Source: an uncultured Alteromonadaceae bacterium
Lineage (GTDB): Bacteria > Pseudomonadota > Gammaproteobacteria > Enterobacterales > Alteromonadaceae
Length of the DNA stretch: 59,909 nt
Assembly (NCBI GenBank): GCA_947501935.1
Contig: CANMXU010000029.1
Location: 1-59,909, forward strand
Direction of reading: 5' to 3'
A program made the position numbers and the translations under genes. Within the stretch, counting starts at the first letter, position 1. Every line of letters begins with the position of its first letter. The notes below the pieces were generated by a model, which ran no database searches, was not told the origin of the DNA, and saw only the letters and a program-made list of their open reading frames with translations. Below are positions 33,199 to 42,959 of the stretch, one piece after another.

Positions 33199-36100
33199 CT
33201 ATTGACTGATACGGTTTAGCTTATTGCCATTCGCCACTTGGCGAATGGTGAATAAAGCTATAAGTAAGAACAACAACCAAGTACCGGTAGAACCACCACT
33301 TGAACCAGACTCGGTATTAGCCACAGGCTCTTCACTAGCATCAGGCTCTTGAACATCACAGTTCGATGCAACAAAACCTTCTACTGGGTTAACCACAATA
33401 TTCAATTTCATTTCAGCAGCATCAGCGGCCTGTTGACTGTCTTGAATAAGAATATTAGCTACGGTTTCACCACTGAAGTTCGAGCATGACGCATCAATTT
33501 CAAGGGCATCGCCGGGTTGTGTTCCAAAAGCCGTAACTTTCACATCAGGGCTGTCAATAAACACTTCATTGGCAGTATTAGCCATATCGGTGTAAGTCAA
33601 TGGCACAGTAATTTTTTCACCTTGGTTAAGCTTGATAGTTGACACCGATGGTGCAGTAATATTGCCACCAACCTTGATAGGTAAAATGTACTGTTGGGTT
33701 ACGCCATCAATACTAACGTCAACACTAACGTCAACCGTTTGACCAGCAGCTTTGTCGTTTAGTTTTACCCAAGTTTCAAAGCGCATTTCACTGTATTCAG
33801 GGCCAACATAGTCAAAACAAATTAATAGATCGTCAACTAAGGCTTCATCAAGGTTATTAAATAGTGCTGACTTGTTGTAGTAACCACCAATAGGACCGAA
33901 GCGGCCGCGATAATCACCAAAACCATGTACACCAACTGAGCCACGACCGTCTAACATTTTTAAGTTGTCGTATGCGTAGATGATTTCTTTTTGACCAACA
34001 CTGTTGTTGTATTCCAAGTCAATCCATACTTGGAAGTCGTATGAATCTTCAGCTCGAATACCTTCTGTGCCTTCAGCAAAAGTACTACCATATAGCGTGA
34101 AAGCATTGTCCCATTCCATCATAATCAAACGGTTATATGGTCCAGAATATGCTGTACTGGTCATGCCTTCATATAAATCAGGGTTAGCTACATCAACAAA
34201 CTTTTCAGGCTCTGTTTTGAAAACACGTAACTGGTGATCAATTGAGGCTTTGTGCAGTGGCGCAAGTCTAATTTCAGGCCAGGTTTGGAAGTTATCACCA
34301 AAATAGCCGGCCATATTAAGCGCTGGCGAGTCTCCAAATAAATCAAGTCCGGCATCAACAAAACCAAATGGACTGAATCTAAGCTCGGTAAAGCTCGCTG
34401 GTGAATTTAAGGTATTAAAGTCAGCATCGCCTGAAAAAGAGAACAAACGTTGGGTATCCATATATACTCTTTCTCCCCAACCTCCAAGCTTAAGCTCACT
34501 ACCAGAACCAAAGTGAGTACGAAAATCAACTTGACCGAAATAGTTAGGCACACGAGCTAAATCTAAATAACCATAGTTACTCTGTTCACCGTCGTAATAT
34601 TGAGCGTTAATCTGTGTTTCACAGTATTGGTCGTAAGTATTAGCTAACGGGTGACTTTCATAATCTACATCTTCAGGAAGTAAATCTGGATGTAAATTAG
34701 TCGTCATGTTGTAGTGCTTAGCCCAACGATAAGTATTCGGTTGATTACCAGCGATATAAAAACCGTTATAGTCAACTTCAAGCCCTTGAACAAAACGGCC
34801 ATCGCCACCTAAAGTACCAGTAACATATTGATATAAACCCTCTTCGTCAGAGTTAACTTTTACTTCGAAGGTGCGTGCATAACCGGTATGGTTTTTCGCA
34901 AAGGCAATGTCAACTTTTACATATCCGCCAGGAGCAATATTGTCTCGGTGTGCGGTTACGCTCACTAAGTCTTCTTCTCGGTCAAGACGTACAACCATAG
35001 AACCAATATCAGTTTCACCTTCACGAGAGCCAACTTCCATAAAGGCAAAAGTAGATTCACCTTGTTTTAGGTCAACGTCGTAAACAACGTCCCATGAAGA
35101 AGGGTAAATACCGTCAACCGCATCTGGAGCACTCAAGATCATATCGCTTGATACTTGATCAGGTACTACTGAGATTGCATAGTTATGAATGTCGTATTGA
35201 CCATGATTTACAAACTCATAAACACGGTTAACATTTTCTATATAAACCCAATAACGACCGGGGTCAGGGTTATGTACATGACAGAAGTTATTACCCGCTT
35301 CAGATCCTGACCAACATACGCCTTCGCTTTCAAAATCAGGCTCGTTGTCTTCGTTAATATCTCGGCCAATAAGAATGTGTAACATGCCGTTAAATATACT
35401 GCCATTTGGTGTACCGTCTTCACTATGGCTTGAATAAATTCGGTCTAAAGCATCAGCGGTTAAAACTTTAGTACCTGGTGCTACGTCTAACCAAATTAGC
35501 TTACCTGTTGTTGAGTTACTTATGTCGTCACCCGTCATCAGGCTGTAAGCATAAGTATCGTTTAACTCTAACTTAGCTTGTCCCATCCAAGTACCACCAG
35601 CGGCAGTATCGATAAGTTCAGTGATACCACCACCACCTTGAGAAACACCTTCACCAGATACTGATTCTATGTAATTCATGCTAGGTGAACGATATAAGGT
35701 TGTTTGCAACTCATCTGTTGCAACCATATTACCGCCAACACTAACCGGGAATTGACCAATGCGTTCATTAGCTTTACCCACAGCTACTGCTGGAATATCA
35801 GGCGTTGCTAAAGAAACACCCACGGCAAGTTTCATTGCTGGCGAGTCGGTCATGGTAGGAGTAATAAACACATCACCAAAAACAAAGCCACCACCATCAG
35901 TATCCGTTGATACCGAACGGTCTAAACGAGCAGTAAAGAAGATTGAAATGGTTTCACCGGCTTTAAGCGTAAATTCACGCACTGAGGATTCTACTTCAAC
36001 AGATAGCTCGTTAGTTGAAGTATTTACTGACCAAGTGCCATCAACTTTTGCCGTAAAGGTACGAATAAAGTGACACTCACTAGGACATTGTGAGTTAAAT

Positions 36101-39100
36101 AAGTAGGGTACGTTCAGCTGAGAAACATCAGCACCTGATGCAGGGTCTGCTGCTCGCATGTTGTCGATAGACTCATCTAAAACTAAGCTAGCATTAATTG
36201 CTGCATTCACATCAATAACACCAGCACCGCCGTGGTTATAGTCAGCTTTGCCTCTTTTCAAATACACAATCGCCGTTTGATCAATACCTTTTTCGTCGTC
36301 ATCAAGGATCGGTTTACCTGTTATAGGGTCATAAAGGTTTCGATATGAGTTTGAGTTTTTATAATGATTCGGGTTAGTTGGGTCATATTCAGCTTCAGAA
36401 ATATATTCAAATCCCCAACGTGCGCTATGAGCTGTTAATAATAAAGCAGACTCACGTTCACTGGCAGTCCAATCAGGTCGAGCTTGAATCATCAATGCCA
36501 CCGCACCTGTTACGTGTGGTGTAGCCATTGAAGTACCCGTTTCAAAGGTCCAATCTGCTGATTGATTACCATAACCATAGTAAGCTTCGTCTGACCAAGG
36601 CGCTAAAATATTTTCACCTGGTGCAATAATGTTAGGTGACATAATATTCGGGTTATACCAATGCGGGCCATATGAAGTAAAACCAGCAATGTGGTTTAAC
36701 ATTGAAGGGTCTGATGCTACAACACGATAAGTACTTGGTAATTTAATTTGTTGATCACTACCTTCTTCCATGAATGGCTTAAAATCACTTTCCCAAGTTG
36801 CATTATTGATATGCAAAAATGGAATAGGGAATGGCAAGGTATAAATACCATTGTATTTGAAATAGTCGTCGTCGTTATATAAAACAACACCTGCAGCACA
36901 TTCGCTTGGTTTAACACCGTCTTCTAGTTCTTCATCTTCTGGAATAACATCACAAGCATCGACAACGTTATAAACTTTTTCATAAATGTTTAAGCCGTTT
37001 CCGCTACCACGTGCACACATGATTATTTTGCCATTGAAAGAGAAGTCTTCTATTTCATTGGTTGTTTCGTTAAATACCTGCCATTGGTCTAGGTTTTCAC
37101 AGTAATAATCTTTGTTATAACGCGACAGAATAGGCGTTGTTCCAACAGCTTCATCGCTTGCTGCTTTAACTGTGTTTGAAACGCTTGAGCTAGTTTTTAG
37201 TACTTGGTCAATAGAAGTCGCTAATGGGCTTAACGCTGAAGAAATTTTAAATTCGTCACCTGCCTCTTCAATAGGTACGGCATTACTGTTTGAAACATAA
37301 GCACAGTTACCTTCAACACAACATGCACCCGCAATAAGGTCATCAATGTCACCAGAATTATCAACTTTACCTGTAGCAACATCAGGATAAACACCGTAAG
37401 CACAACAAAGTCCTGCAGAAGCACCTGATTGACCAATATGAGAGGTAACACACTCACTAATGGCTAAAGTTACACCTTCACAGGCATAATGGTTTTTACC
37501 GCCATTATCAACTTCAAACTGCGCATCATAAATGCCATATTCTTTACCGTCACAAATAGACTCAGAGGCTAGAACAGTGTCGGTATCATATAAACATTCG
37601 CCATCAACTAATATTTCACCATAGCGACAACCAGTTTCGTCTGGGTCACGATCTGGGTCTGGGCCGTCTAACGAAACACAGCTTTTAGTCACGGGATCTC
37701 TAAATTCTTCCTCAGTACACATGGCATAACAATAGCCATCAACTAATTCATCACCTAGTTCACAAGTTGGCTGTAAAGAACAGTCACCTTCGATACAAGA
37801 GCCGTAATCTGAGGCTAAAATAATAGGAGCAAAAATCGGATCTCCGCTTTCATCAGTTACAGTACCTGAAATGCTTCGAGCAAAATATTTAATTTCTATA
37901 TCTTCATATGCAACGCCATCGCGCATTGCCGGCACGGTAGCACTGTCAATTAAGTCATCGCTGTTTTCAATGAATTCACGGCGACCTAAACTACTCGCGC
38001 CAACACTTAAAATCCAAGGAGCACCGTAACTGGCATTGTTAGTTCCTGAGTTACCAGAGGCAGCAACAGAGTGCATACCACCTTCGCGCGCATTAAGCAT
38101 CGCCAGGGCAAAAGCACTTTGGTAAGGGTCAAACGGACCACCACCAAGTGAAAAGTTCATTACGTCAACACCATCTTGAATGGCATCTTCAACCGATTGC
38201 ACCATGATGTCGCCAAGACAACCGGCCCAAATAGTAGAAGGAATACATACTTGATAAGCTATAATATTGGCACGTGGCGCAACACCACTGGCGTCACCTA
38301 GTGCTTCTTTAGACGCAGAAACACCCGGCCCTGCTTTATACTCTCTAAAGAAATAATCAATATTACTGACTTGGTTACCCGCAGAGGTACCGGCAGTATG
38401 AGAACCATGTCCGGTGTAGTCTTCACCCGAACCTTCATCTACTCTGCCGGTAAATCCATCGACTTCAGCACCTTTTTCTTTGGCCATTGCCACTAAGCTC
38501 GGTTGCCATACTGCTTCATGAATAGCTTTATATGAGCGAACGCCGATAAGCTTATCGTTACACATATGAGCTAACGATGCCTTAGTACAATCACCTACAT
38601 ATACGCCTTTTCCAAATGGGTTTTCAAAGTCGTATGGGTCATCAGTGGTCCACTCTTCACCCGAGTCATCAACGTAGGTTGATTCGCCGGCAAAGTCATG
38701 AAACGAAGGATGGTCAGTATTAATGCCGGTATCTGAAACACCAACAATAATGCCTTCACCTTTAAAGCCTGCAGCCCACAATTCTGTAGATTTGATCACC
38801 TCATTACCTGACGGCGCATCTTCTAAACCAAGGCGTGAATTATCAACACTAACTGTTTGAGGGTAATAGCTTTTAACGCGTTCTATAAACCTAACACCAG
38901 ACAAACCAGATAGTGTTTTAGCTTGCTCTTGGGTCATGCTTGCGGTTATGGCATTAAGTGCAACCGTAAGCTGACGCTTAGCTGTTATTGGTACGCCAGC
39001 ACTATTCGCTGCTTGAACAAAGCTACTTTGCTTATTTGCCAAGTAGCTTTTATAAGCGCTTACGCGTGTTTTATATTCTGAAGTAGCTAGTAATCGTTTA

Positions 39101-39600
39101 AGCACATTGCCTTTAACACTCGTACGACTTGCTGCTTTAACTTCACTTGCATCGTCTTGCTCGGCGGCATAGGCTTTTGGATTGGTTGCCAAATAACCTT
39201 TAATAGTACCTTTATAAGCAGGTACTGCTGGGTCGGCTAAAACAATAAAGTAATCGTGCTCGCCGGTAACGCCTTGTTCTTCAATAAATTTAAATCGCTG
39301 GTTAACGGTTTTATTGGTTTTGTTTTGACCGTCGTAAAGTCCAGAAATACGGCTGGCTTCTACGGTTTTAACAGTTGAAATAGCAGGAAGTACATCAACT
39401 TGCTCTAACTCATTAAAAGTATGTAATGATTCAGGCAGGGCAGATGGTGCAGTATCCCAAGGTGATTTTCCCGGCAAACTTAATGGATTTGCCATTCTAG
39501 TGAGGTTTTCCTGCTCTACGCTGACGTTGGTAGCAGCAAAGCAGATACCGGCAGCATAAAGTGAGGAGGCGCATAGCCCGATTAACTTGGTTATCTTCAT
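33199..39600 (-). CDS. Giant secreted S8 protease with Cys-rich insertion and GlyGly-CTERM-like tail
   Basis: 2133 aa from the ATG at 39600, where a clear signal peptide (MKITKLIGLCASSLYAAG) begins; 23 upstream in-frame codons are probably not translated. The propeptide region is about 100-265. The triad is D290 (GVSDTGIN), H398 (YTGHGSH) and S1024 (GTSMATPH). H and S are 626 residues apart, against about 157 in subtilisin, because a PA-type domain and a segment with 16 cysteines (about nt 37300-37815) are inserted. The region after the protease domain has several beta-sandwich modules. The tail SSGGSTGTWLLFLLIALFTI plus basic residues fits GlyGly-CTERM sorting. It leads an operon with two lipoproteins. 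Confidence 0.9.
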   Translation of the reverse strand: MKITKLIGLCASSLYAAGICFAATNVSVEQENLTRMANPLSLPGKSPWDTAPSALPESLHTFNELEQVDVLPAISTVKTVEASRISGLYDGQNKTNKTVNQRFKFIEEQGVTGEHDYFIVLADPAVPAYKGTIKGYLATNPKAYAAEQDDASEVKAASRTSVKGNVLKRLLATSEYKTRVSAYKSYLANKQSSFVQAANSAGVPITAKRQLTVALNAITASMTQEQAKTLSGLSGVRFIERVKSYYPQTVSVDNSRLGLEDAPSGNEVIKSTELWAAGFKGEGIIVGVSDTGINTDHPSFHDFAGESTYVDDSGEEWTTDDPYDFENPFGKGVYVGDCTKASLAHMCNDKLIGVRSYKAIHEAVWQPSLVAMAKEKGAEVDGFTGRVDEGSGEDYTGHGSHTAGTSAGNQVSNIDYFFREYKAGPGVSASKEALGDASGVAPRANIIAYQVCIPSTIWAGCLGDIMVQSVEDAIQDGVDVMNFSLGGGPFDPYQSAFALAMLNAREGGMHSVAASGNSGTNNASYGAPWILSVGASSLGRREFIENSDDLIDSATVPAMRDGVAYEDIEIKYFARSISGTVTDESGDPIFAPIILASDYGSCIEGDCSLQPTCELGDELVDGYCYAMCTEEEFRDPVTKSCVSLDGPDPDRDPDETGCRYGEILVDGECLYDTDTVLASESICDGKEYGIYDAQFEVDNGGKNHYACEGVTLAISECVTSHIGQSGASAGLCCAYGVYPDVATGKVDNSGDIDDLIAGACCVEGNCAYVSNSNAVPIEEAGDEFKISSALSPLATSIDQVLKTSSSVSNTVKAASDEAVGTTPILSRYNKDYYCENLDQWQVFNETTNEIEDFSFNGKIIMCARGSGNGLNIYEKVYNVVDACDVIPEDEELEDGVKPSECAAGVVLYNDDDYFKYNGIYTLPFPIPFLHINNATWESDFKPFMEEGSDQQIKLPSTYRVVASDPSMLNHIAGFTSYGPHWYNPNIMSPNIIAPGENILAPWSDEAYYGYGNQSADWTFETGTSMATPHVTGAVALMIQARPDWTASERESALLLTAHSARWGFEYISEAEYDPTNPNHYKNSNSYRNLYDPITGKPILDDDEKGIDQTAIVYLKRGKADYNHGGAGVIDVNAAINASLVLDESIDNMRAADPASGADVSQLNVPYLFNSQCPSECHFIRTFTAKVDGTWSVNTSTNELSVEVESSVREFTLKAGETISIFFTARLDRSVSTDTDGGGFVFGDVFITPTMTDSPAMKLAVGVSLATPDIPAVAVGKANERIGQFPVSVGGNMVATDELQTTLYRSPSMNYIESVSGEGVSQGGGGITELIDTAAGGTWMGQAKLELNDTYAYSLMTGDDISNSTTGKLIWLDVAPGTKVLTADALDRIYSSHSEDGTPNGSIFNGMLHILIGRDINEDNEPDFESEGVCWSGSEAGNNFCHVHNPDPGRYWVYIENVNRVYEFVNHGQYDIHNYAISVVPDQVSSDMILSAPDAVDGIYPSSWDVVYDVDLKQGESTFAFMEVGSREGETDIGSMVVRLDREEDLVSVTAHRDNIAPGGYVKVDIAFAKNHTGYARTFEVKVNSDEEGLYQYVTGTLGGDGRFVQGLEVDYNGFYIAGNQPNTYRWAKHYNMTTNLHPDLLPEDVDYESHPLANTYDQYCETQINAQYYDGEQSNYGYLDLARVPNYFGQVDFRTHFGSGSELKLGGWGERVYMDTQRLFSFSGDADFNTLNSPASFTELRFSPFGFVDAGLDLFGDSPALNMAGYFGDNFQTWPEIRLAPLHKASIDHQLRVFKTEPEKFVDVANPDLYEGMTSTAYSGPYNRLIMMEWDNAFTLYGSTFAEGTEGIRAEDSYDFQVWIDLEYNNSVGQKEIIYAYDNLKMLDGRGSVGVHGFGDYRGRFGPIGGYYNKSALFNNLDEALVDDLLICFDYVGPEYSEMRFETWVKLNDKAAGQTVDVSVDVSIDGVTQQYILPIKVGGNITAPSVSTIKLNQGEKITVPLTYTDMANTANEVFIDSPDVKVTAFGTQPGDALEIDASCSNFSGETVANILIQDSQQAADAAEMKLNIVVNPVEGFVASNCDVQEPDASEEPVANTESGSSGGSTGTWLLFLLIALFTIRQVANGNKLNRISQ

Positions 39601-39761
39601 AATAACAACTTTATTTCTCTTGTTAATAACAACTTTTTCTTGCGAAAAAACAGCCAGATTTATTTCCAACTTTTACGTTAATATAACTAAGGGTTAAAGA
39701 TTGTTAAAAGATGTTAAGGGTCTGGTTTTTCGGGGCTTGCTGGGAAGTTATAAATAATAAA

Positions 39762-39792
39762 AAAGGCGCTCGAAAGCGCCTTATATAAGGGT
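39762..39792 (-). terminator. Terminator after the M16 peptidase gene
   Basis: AAGGCGCT (39773-39780) and AGCGCCTT (39785-39792) close a CGAA tetraloop. A long T run follows on the minus strand. Confidence 0.9.
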
Positions 39793-39805
39793 TCTTAAAA
39801 ACTTG

Positions 39806-42580
39806 TTACTTAAAGGTACCTGCTTTAAAAATATTCATGGTTTTATTACCAATGTATTTATTAAAAGCTTGATTAACCGTTTCTAGATCAAGTGACTTTA
39901 TCGCTTCGGTTTGCTGATCGAAAAAGGCTAAACCTTGCTCTTTGTCTAAAGCGGTTAGTAAAACACTTGGAATAAAGCCGTCATTTGCCCAGCTACGATT
40001 TACCGAAGCAACATGCCCAGCGATAGCTTGTTGTAATTCTGCTTCAGTGAAACCTTCAGCTTTTACTTTTTCTAGCTCTTCACGATACGCTGCAATGGCT
40101 TTATCCATGTTTTCTGGCGCTGCAATAGCAAAGGCCCAGTAAACCCCTTGTTCGTCTTGATGACCTATCGACAAGCCTGCACGCACGCTATAACTGTAAC
40201 CTTCTTTCACTCGTAAACGGACACCAATGCGAGAGTTAAAAGTGTCACCACCAAAAATAGAAGTGGCAATTTTTAATGCCGGATAGTCGGGATGGTCTGG
40301 GTTTACATCAACCAAGTGCACACTGTATAACGAGGCATTGGCTTTATCAGGAATATGAGTACTAACCACTTCACCGCTAACGTCATTGGCTGACATGGCT
40401 AAATATTCGTAAGGAACATCTGAGCTAATTTGCCCGACACTGCTGTTAAGCTTGGCAGCAACTTCGGTTTTATCAACATTACCAGTAATGGCAATTTTAC
40501 CATGTGCGGTAGTAACTTGCTGGTGCAAAATATCAAGCATATCTTGACGAGTTATGGCTTTAATTTCAGCAATCTTTTCATCTGTGGTTAAAAACGCTTT
40601 CGGATGACCTTTAGCATAGTTGCGAATTGTTTTTTGCAAGTTAGCTTTGGCAACGGTATTAGGATCGTTGCGACTTGACTCAAGTGACGAAATAGCCGCT
40701 CGTTTGGCAATTTCTAACTCTTGCTCTGGGAAGCTTGCTTGGGTAAGCAATTCATTTAATAAATCTAAGGTGGCATCAAGGTTCTTCTTTTCAACAGTAA
40801 AGCCAACTTTAAATGCCCCTAAAGAAGCTGATGTCATTACACTTGTATTTAAGCCATCAAGTCGGTCGGCCAATTGATTCTTATTAAATTTACTGGTGCC
40901 AGCTAACAATTGGCTAGCCATAAAGTTCATTACCGCTTCTTGAGACGATAACGATTGAGCATTACCAAAAGGAAAGTCCATACTTACGTGCACTAAATCG
41001 CCACGTAACTGTTTTGGATAAATACTCACTTGCGTACCATTGTCTAAGCTAAAATTTTCTAGGCGAGCACTAATGTTGGCAACGTTATTGTCGTAAACTT
41101 CACCGGCAATAACTTGCTTTTTACCTTGGTAATTCGCTAACACTTCATCAAGCGGCTTAGGTTGTTCTAGTTCAGCGCGAACAATATCTTTGGTTGGAAT
41201 AAACAAGCCAGAGGTACGGTTACTTTGAATTAAGTATTTTTCAGCCACTTGTTGCACTTGCTCTGCGGTAACTTTTTCAACCAAGTCACGATGATAGAAC
41301 ATGAAACGATAATCACCTTTGGCAATATATTCAGAAAGCTCCATACCTATATTGGAAACGTCTCTAAATTCTTGCTCGGTGCTTGATAACCAAGAGCGCA
41401 CAGCACGCTTAACTTCTTCTTCAGTTACTGGCTGCTCACTAATGCCTTCAACCATGGCAATTAACTTTTCTTGAATGCCTTCTACGTCACTATTAGCGTC
41501 TTGGCCATTAGCAAAGAAATAAAACTGAGAGCTGTCTTTTAACAATATAGGAAAAGAGAAGGCACTTGCCGCAACACCCGGTTCAACCAGTTCAGAGCGT
41601 AAGCGTCCACGAGCACGATCAGAAAAAATTAAGTTAAGTACTTCAATTGCGGCACTGTCGTGATGGGTAGCTGACGGTAAATGATACATTAACGCGGTTA
41701 AGGGAACATCGCCATTACGTCGAATTGTGACTGAGCGTTCGCCGTCTTGTGTCGGTTCAGTGGTATACAAAGTTTCAATTGGTGTTTGTGGACGAGCTAA
41801 CTTGCCAAATTTTTCTTCAATCCAGGCTTTAGTTTGTTTGTTATCAAAACGGCCGGCAATAGTTAATACCGCATTATCTGGTCGGTAGTAGGTGTCATAA
41901 AATGCGCGTAATTTCGGAAATGGGAAGTTTTCAACATCAGAGCGAGCACCAATGGTTGAGTTACTGTAGTTATGCCATAAAAACGCCATCGAGTTTAAAC
42001 GCGCCATCATAATGCGCATCGGGTTATTTTCACCGCGTTCCATTTCATTGCGCACTACCGTCATTTCACTTTTTAGCTGCTCTTCGGTAAATGTGGCATT
42101 AAGCATACGGTCTGCTTCCATGCCTATTGCCCATTCAAGCGTATCGGGATTAGCGTCGAATACTTCAAAGTAATTGGTTCGGTCAGACCACGTAGTGGCA
42201 TTGGTTGCCATACCACGTTTTTTAAATTCAGTATTTATTTCAGGATATGCGCTACTGCCTTTAAATAACATGTGCTCAAGTAAATGTGCCATGCCAGTTT
42301 CACCGTACTTTTCATGCACAGAGCCAACTCTGTAGGTAATATTTACTAGGGTTTTTGATTGTGAAGGGTCAGAAAAAAGTAATACTTTAAGGCCATTTTC
42401 TAACTGGTATTCTTCTATGCCTTCAACGGTTCTAACATAAGATAACTGAGAAGATAGGGATGATTTTTGTGAAACTGCTACGGCATTACTGCCAATTAGG
42501 TTGTCACTAACGGCACTACAACCGTATGCCATTTGAGCAGCTAAAAGAGAAATTGCAAATCGCTTGGATAAAAAAAACAT
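39806..42580 (-). CDS. M16 family zinc peptidase (pitrilysin/insulinase type), exported
   Basis: 924 aa from the ATG at 42580 (AGGC ahead of it; an upstream in-frame ATG at 42604 is less likely). It has a short N-terminal hydrophobic signal with a cysteine at about residue 21. The preceding AYG is a poor lipobox, so lipidation is uncertain. The first M16 half carries the inverted zinc motif H99-x2-E102-H103 (GMAHLLEHMLFKG) and the later NEMERGEN glutamate. The second, inactive-type half follows (about 490-900). Such enzymes cut peptides inside a closed chamber. It is divergent from the TonB-dependent receptor, a common arrangement for periplasmic peptide use in marine gammaproteobacteria. Confidence 0.9.
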   Translation of the reverse strand: MFFLSKRFAISLLAAQMAYGCSAVSDNLIGSNAVAVSQKSSLSSQLSYVRTVEGIEEYQLENGLKVLLFSDPSQSKTLVNITYRVGSVHEKYGETGMAHLLEHMLFKGSSAYPEINTEFKKRGMATNATTWSDRTNYFEVFDANPDTLEWAIGMEADRMLNATFTEEQLKSEMTVVRNEMERGENNPMRIMMARLNSMAFLWHNYSNSTIGARSDVENFPFPKLRAFYDTYYRPDNAVLTIAGRFDNKQTKAWIEEKFGKLARPQTPIETLYTTEPTQDGERSVTIRRNGDVPLTALMYHLPSATHHDSAAIEVLNLIFSDRARGRLRSELVEPGVAASAFSFPILLKDSSQFYFFANGQDANSDVEGIQEKLIAMVEGISEQPVTEEEVKRAVRSWLSSTEQEFRDVSNIGMELSEYIAKGDYRFMFYHRDLVEKVTAEQVQQVAEKYLIQSNRTSGLFIPTKDIVRAELEQPKPLDEVLANYQGKKQVIAGEVYDNNVANISARLENFSLDNGTQVSIYPKQLRGDLVHVSMDFPFGNAQSLSSQEAVMNFMASQLLAGTSKFNKNQLADRLDGLNTSVMTSASLGAFKVGFTVEKKNLDATLDLLNELLTQASFPEQELEIAKRAAISSLESSRNDPNTVAKANLQKTIRNYAKGHPKAFLTTDEKIAEIKAITRQDMLDILHQQVTTAHGKIAITGNVDKTEVAAKLNSSVGQISSDVPYEYLAMSANDVSGEVVSTHIPDKANASLYSVHLVDVNPDHPDYPALKIATSIFGGDTFNSRIGVRLRVKEGYSYSVRAGLSIGHQDEQGVYWAFAIAAPENMDKAIAAYREELEKVKAEGFTEAELQQAIAGHVASVNRSWANDGFIPSVLLTALDKEQGLAFFDQQTEAIKSLDLETVNQAFNKYIGNKTMNIFKAGTFK

Positions 42581-42959
42581 AATATATTGCCTATAATTTT
42601 CCACTCAAGTTTTTCAAATATTTTAAAAAACTTTTTGAGTAATATTGAACATTGCATGCTTTAAAACATGCTTTATTTGTTAATGCAAACCAGCTAACCT
42701 TTACAAAGCCATTTGCTGGCCAAGGTAAAACCGGCTTTATTCCTCGCCCACACATAGCTATACACCTTTGTAATTACTGTTATTTACCCAGCCACATCAC
42801 TTTCAAAGCCACTATAATTAAATGTAAAACCCCCATAGCAGGGTTAACACTTTTTCACACTTTCCTTTCTTTTCTTCGCATAACCTGTAGCAAGTTCAAA
42901 CTAGCCATCCTCTCGACAGGGTGTTAGTCATAAAAATGCTAAAATCAGGGTTGTAACAC
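42581..42959. other. Divergent intergenic region, M16 peptidase / TonB-dependent receptor
   Basis: 379 bp holding both promoters. No Fur-like box, operator palindrome or RNA gene is evident. A 91-codon open frame at 42652-42927 has an amino acid mix unlike a protein and is not called. Confidence 0.5.

Noticed and set aside
42652..42927. 91-aa frame between the M16 and TonB-receptor genes
   Set aside because: It lies in the promoter region, has an atypical amino acid mix and no ribosome binding site.
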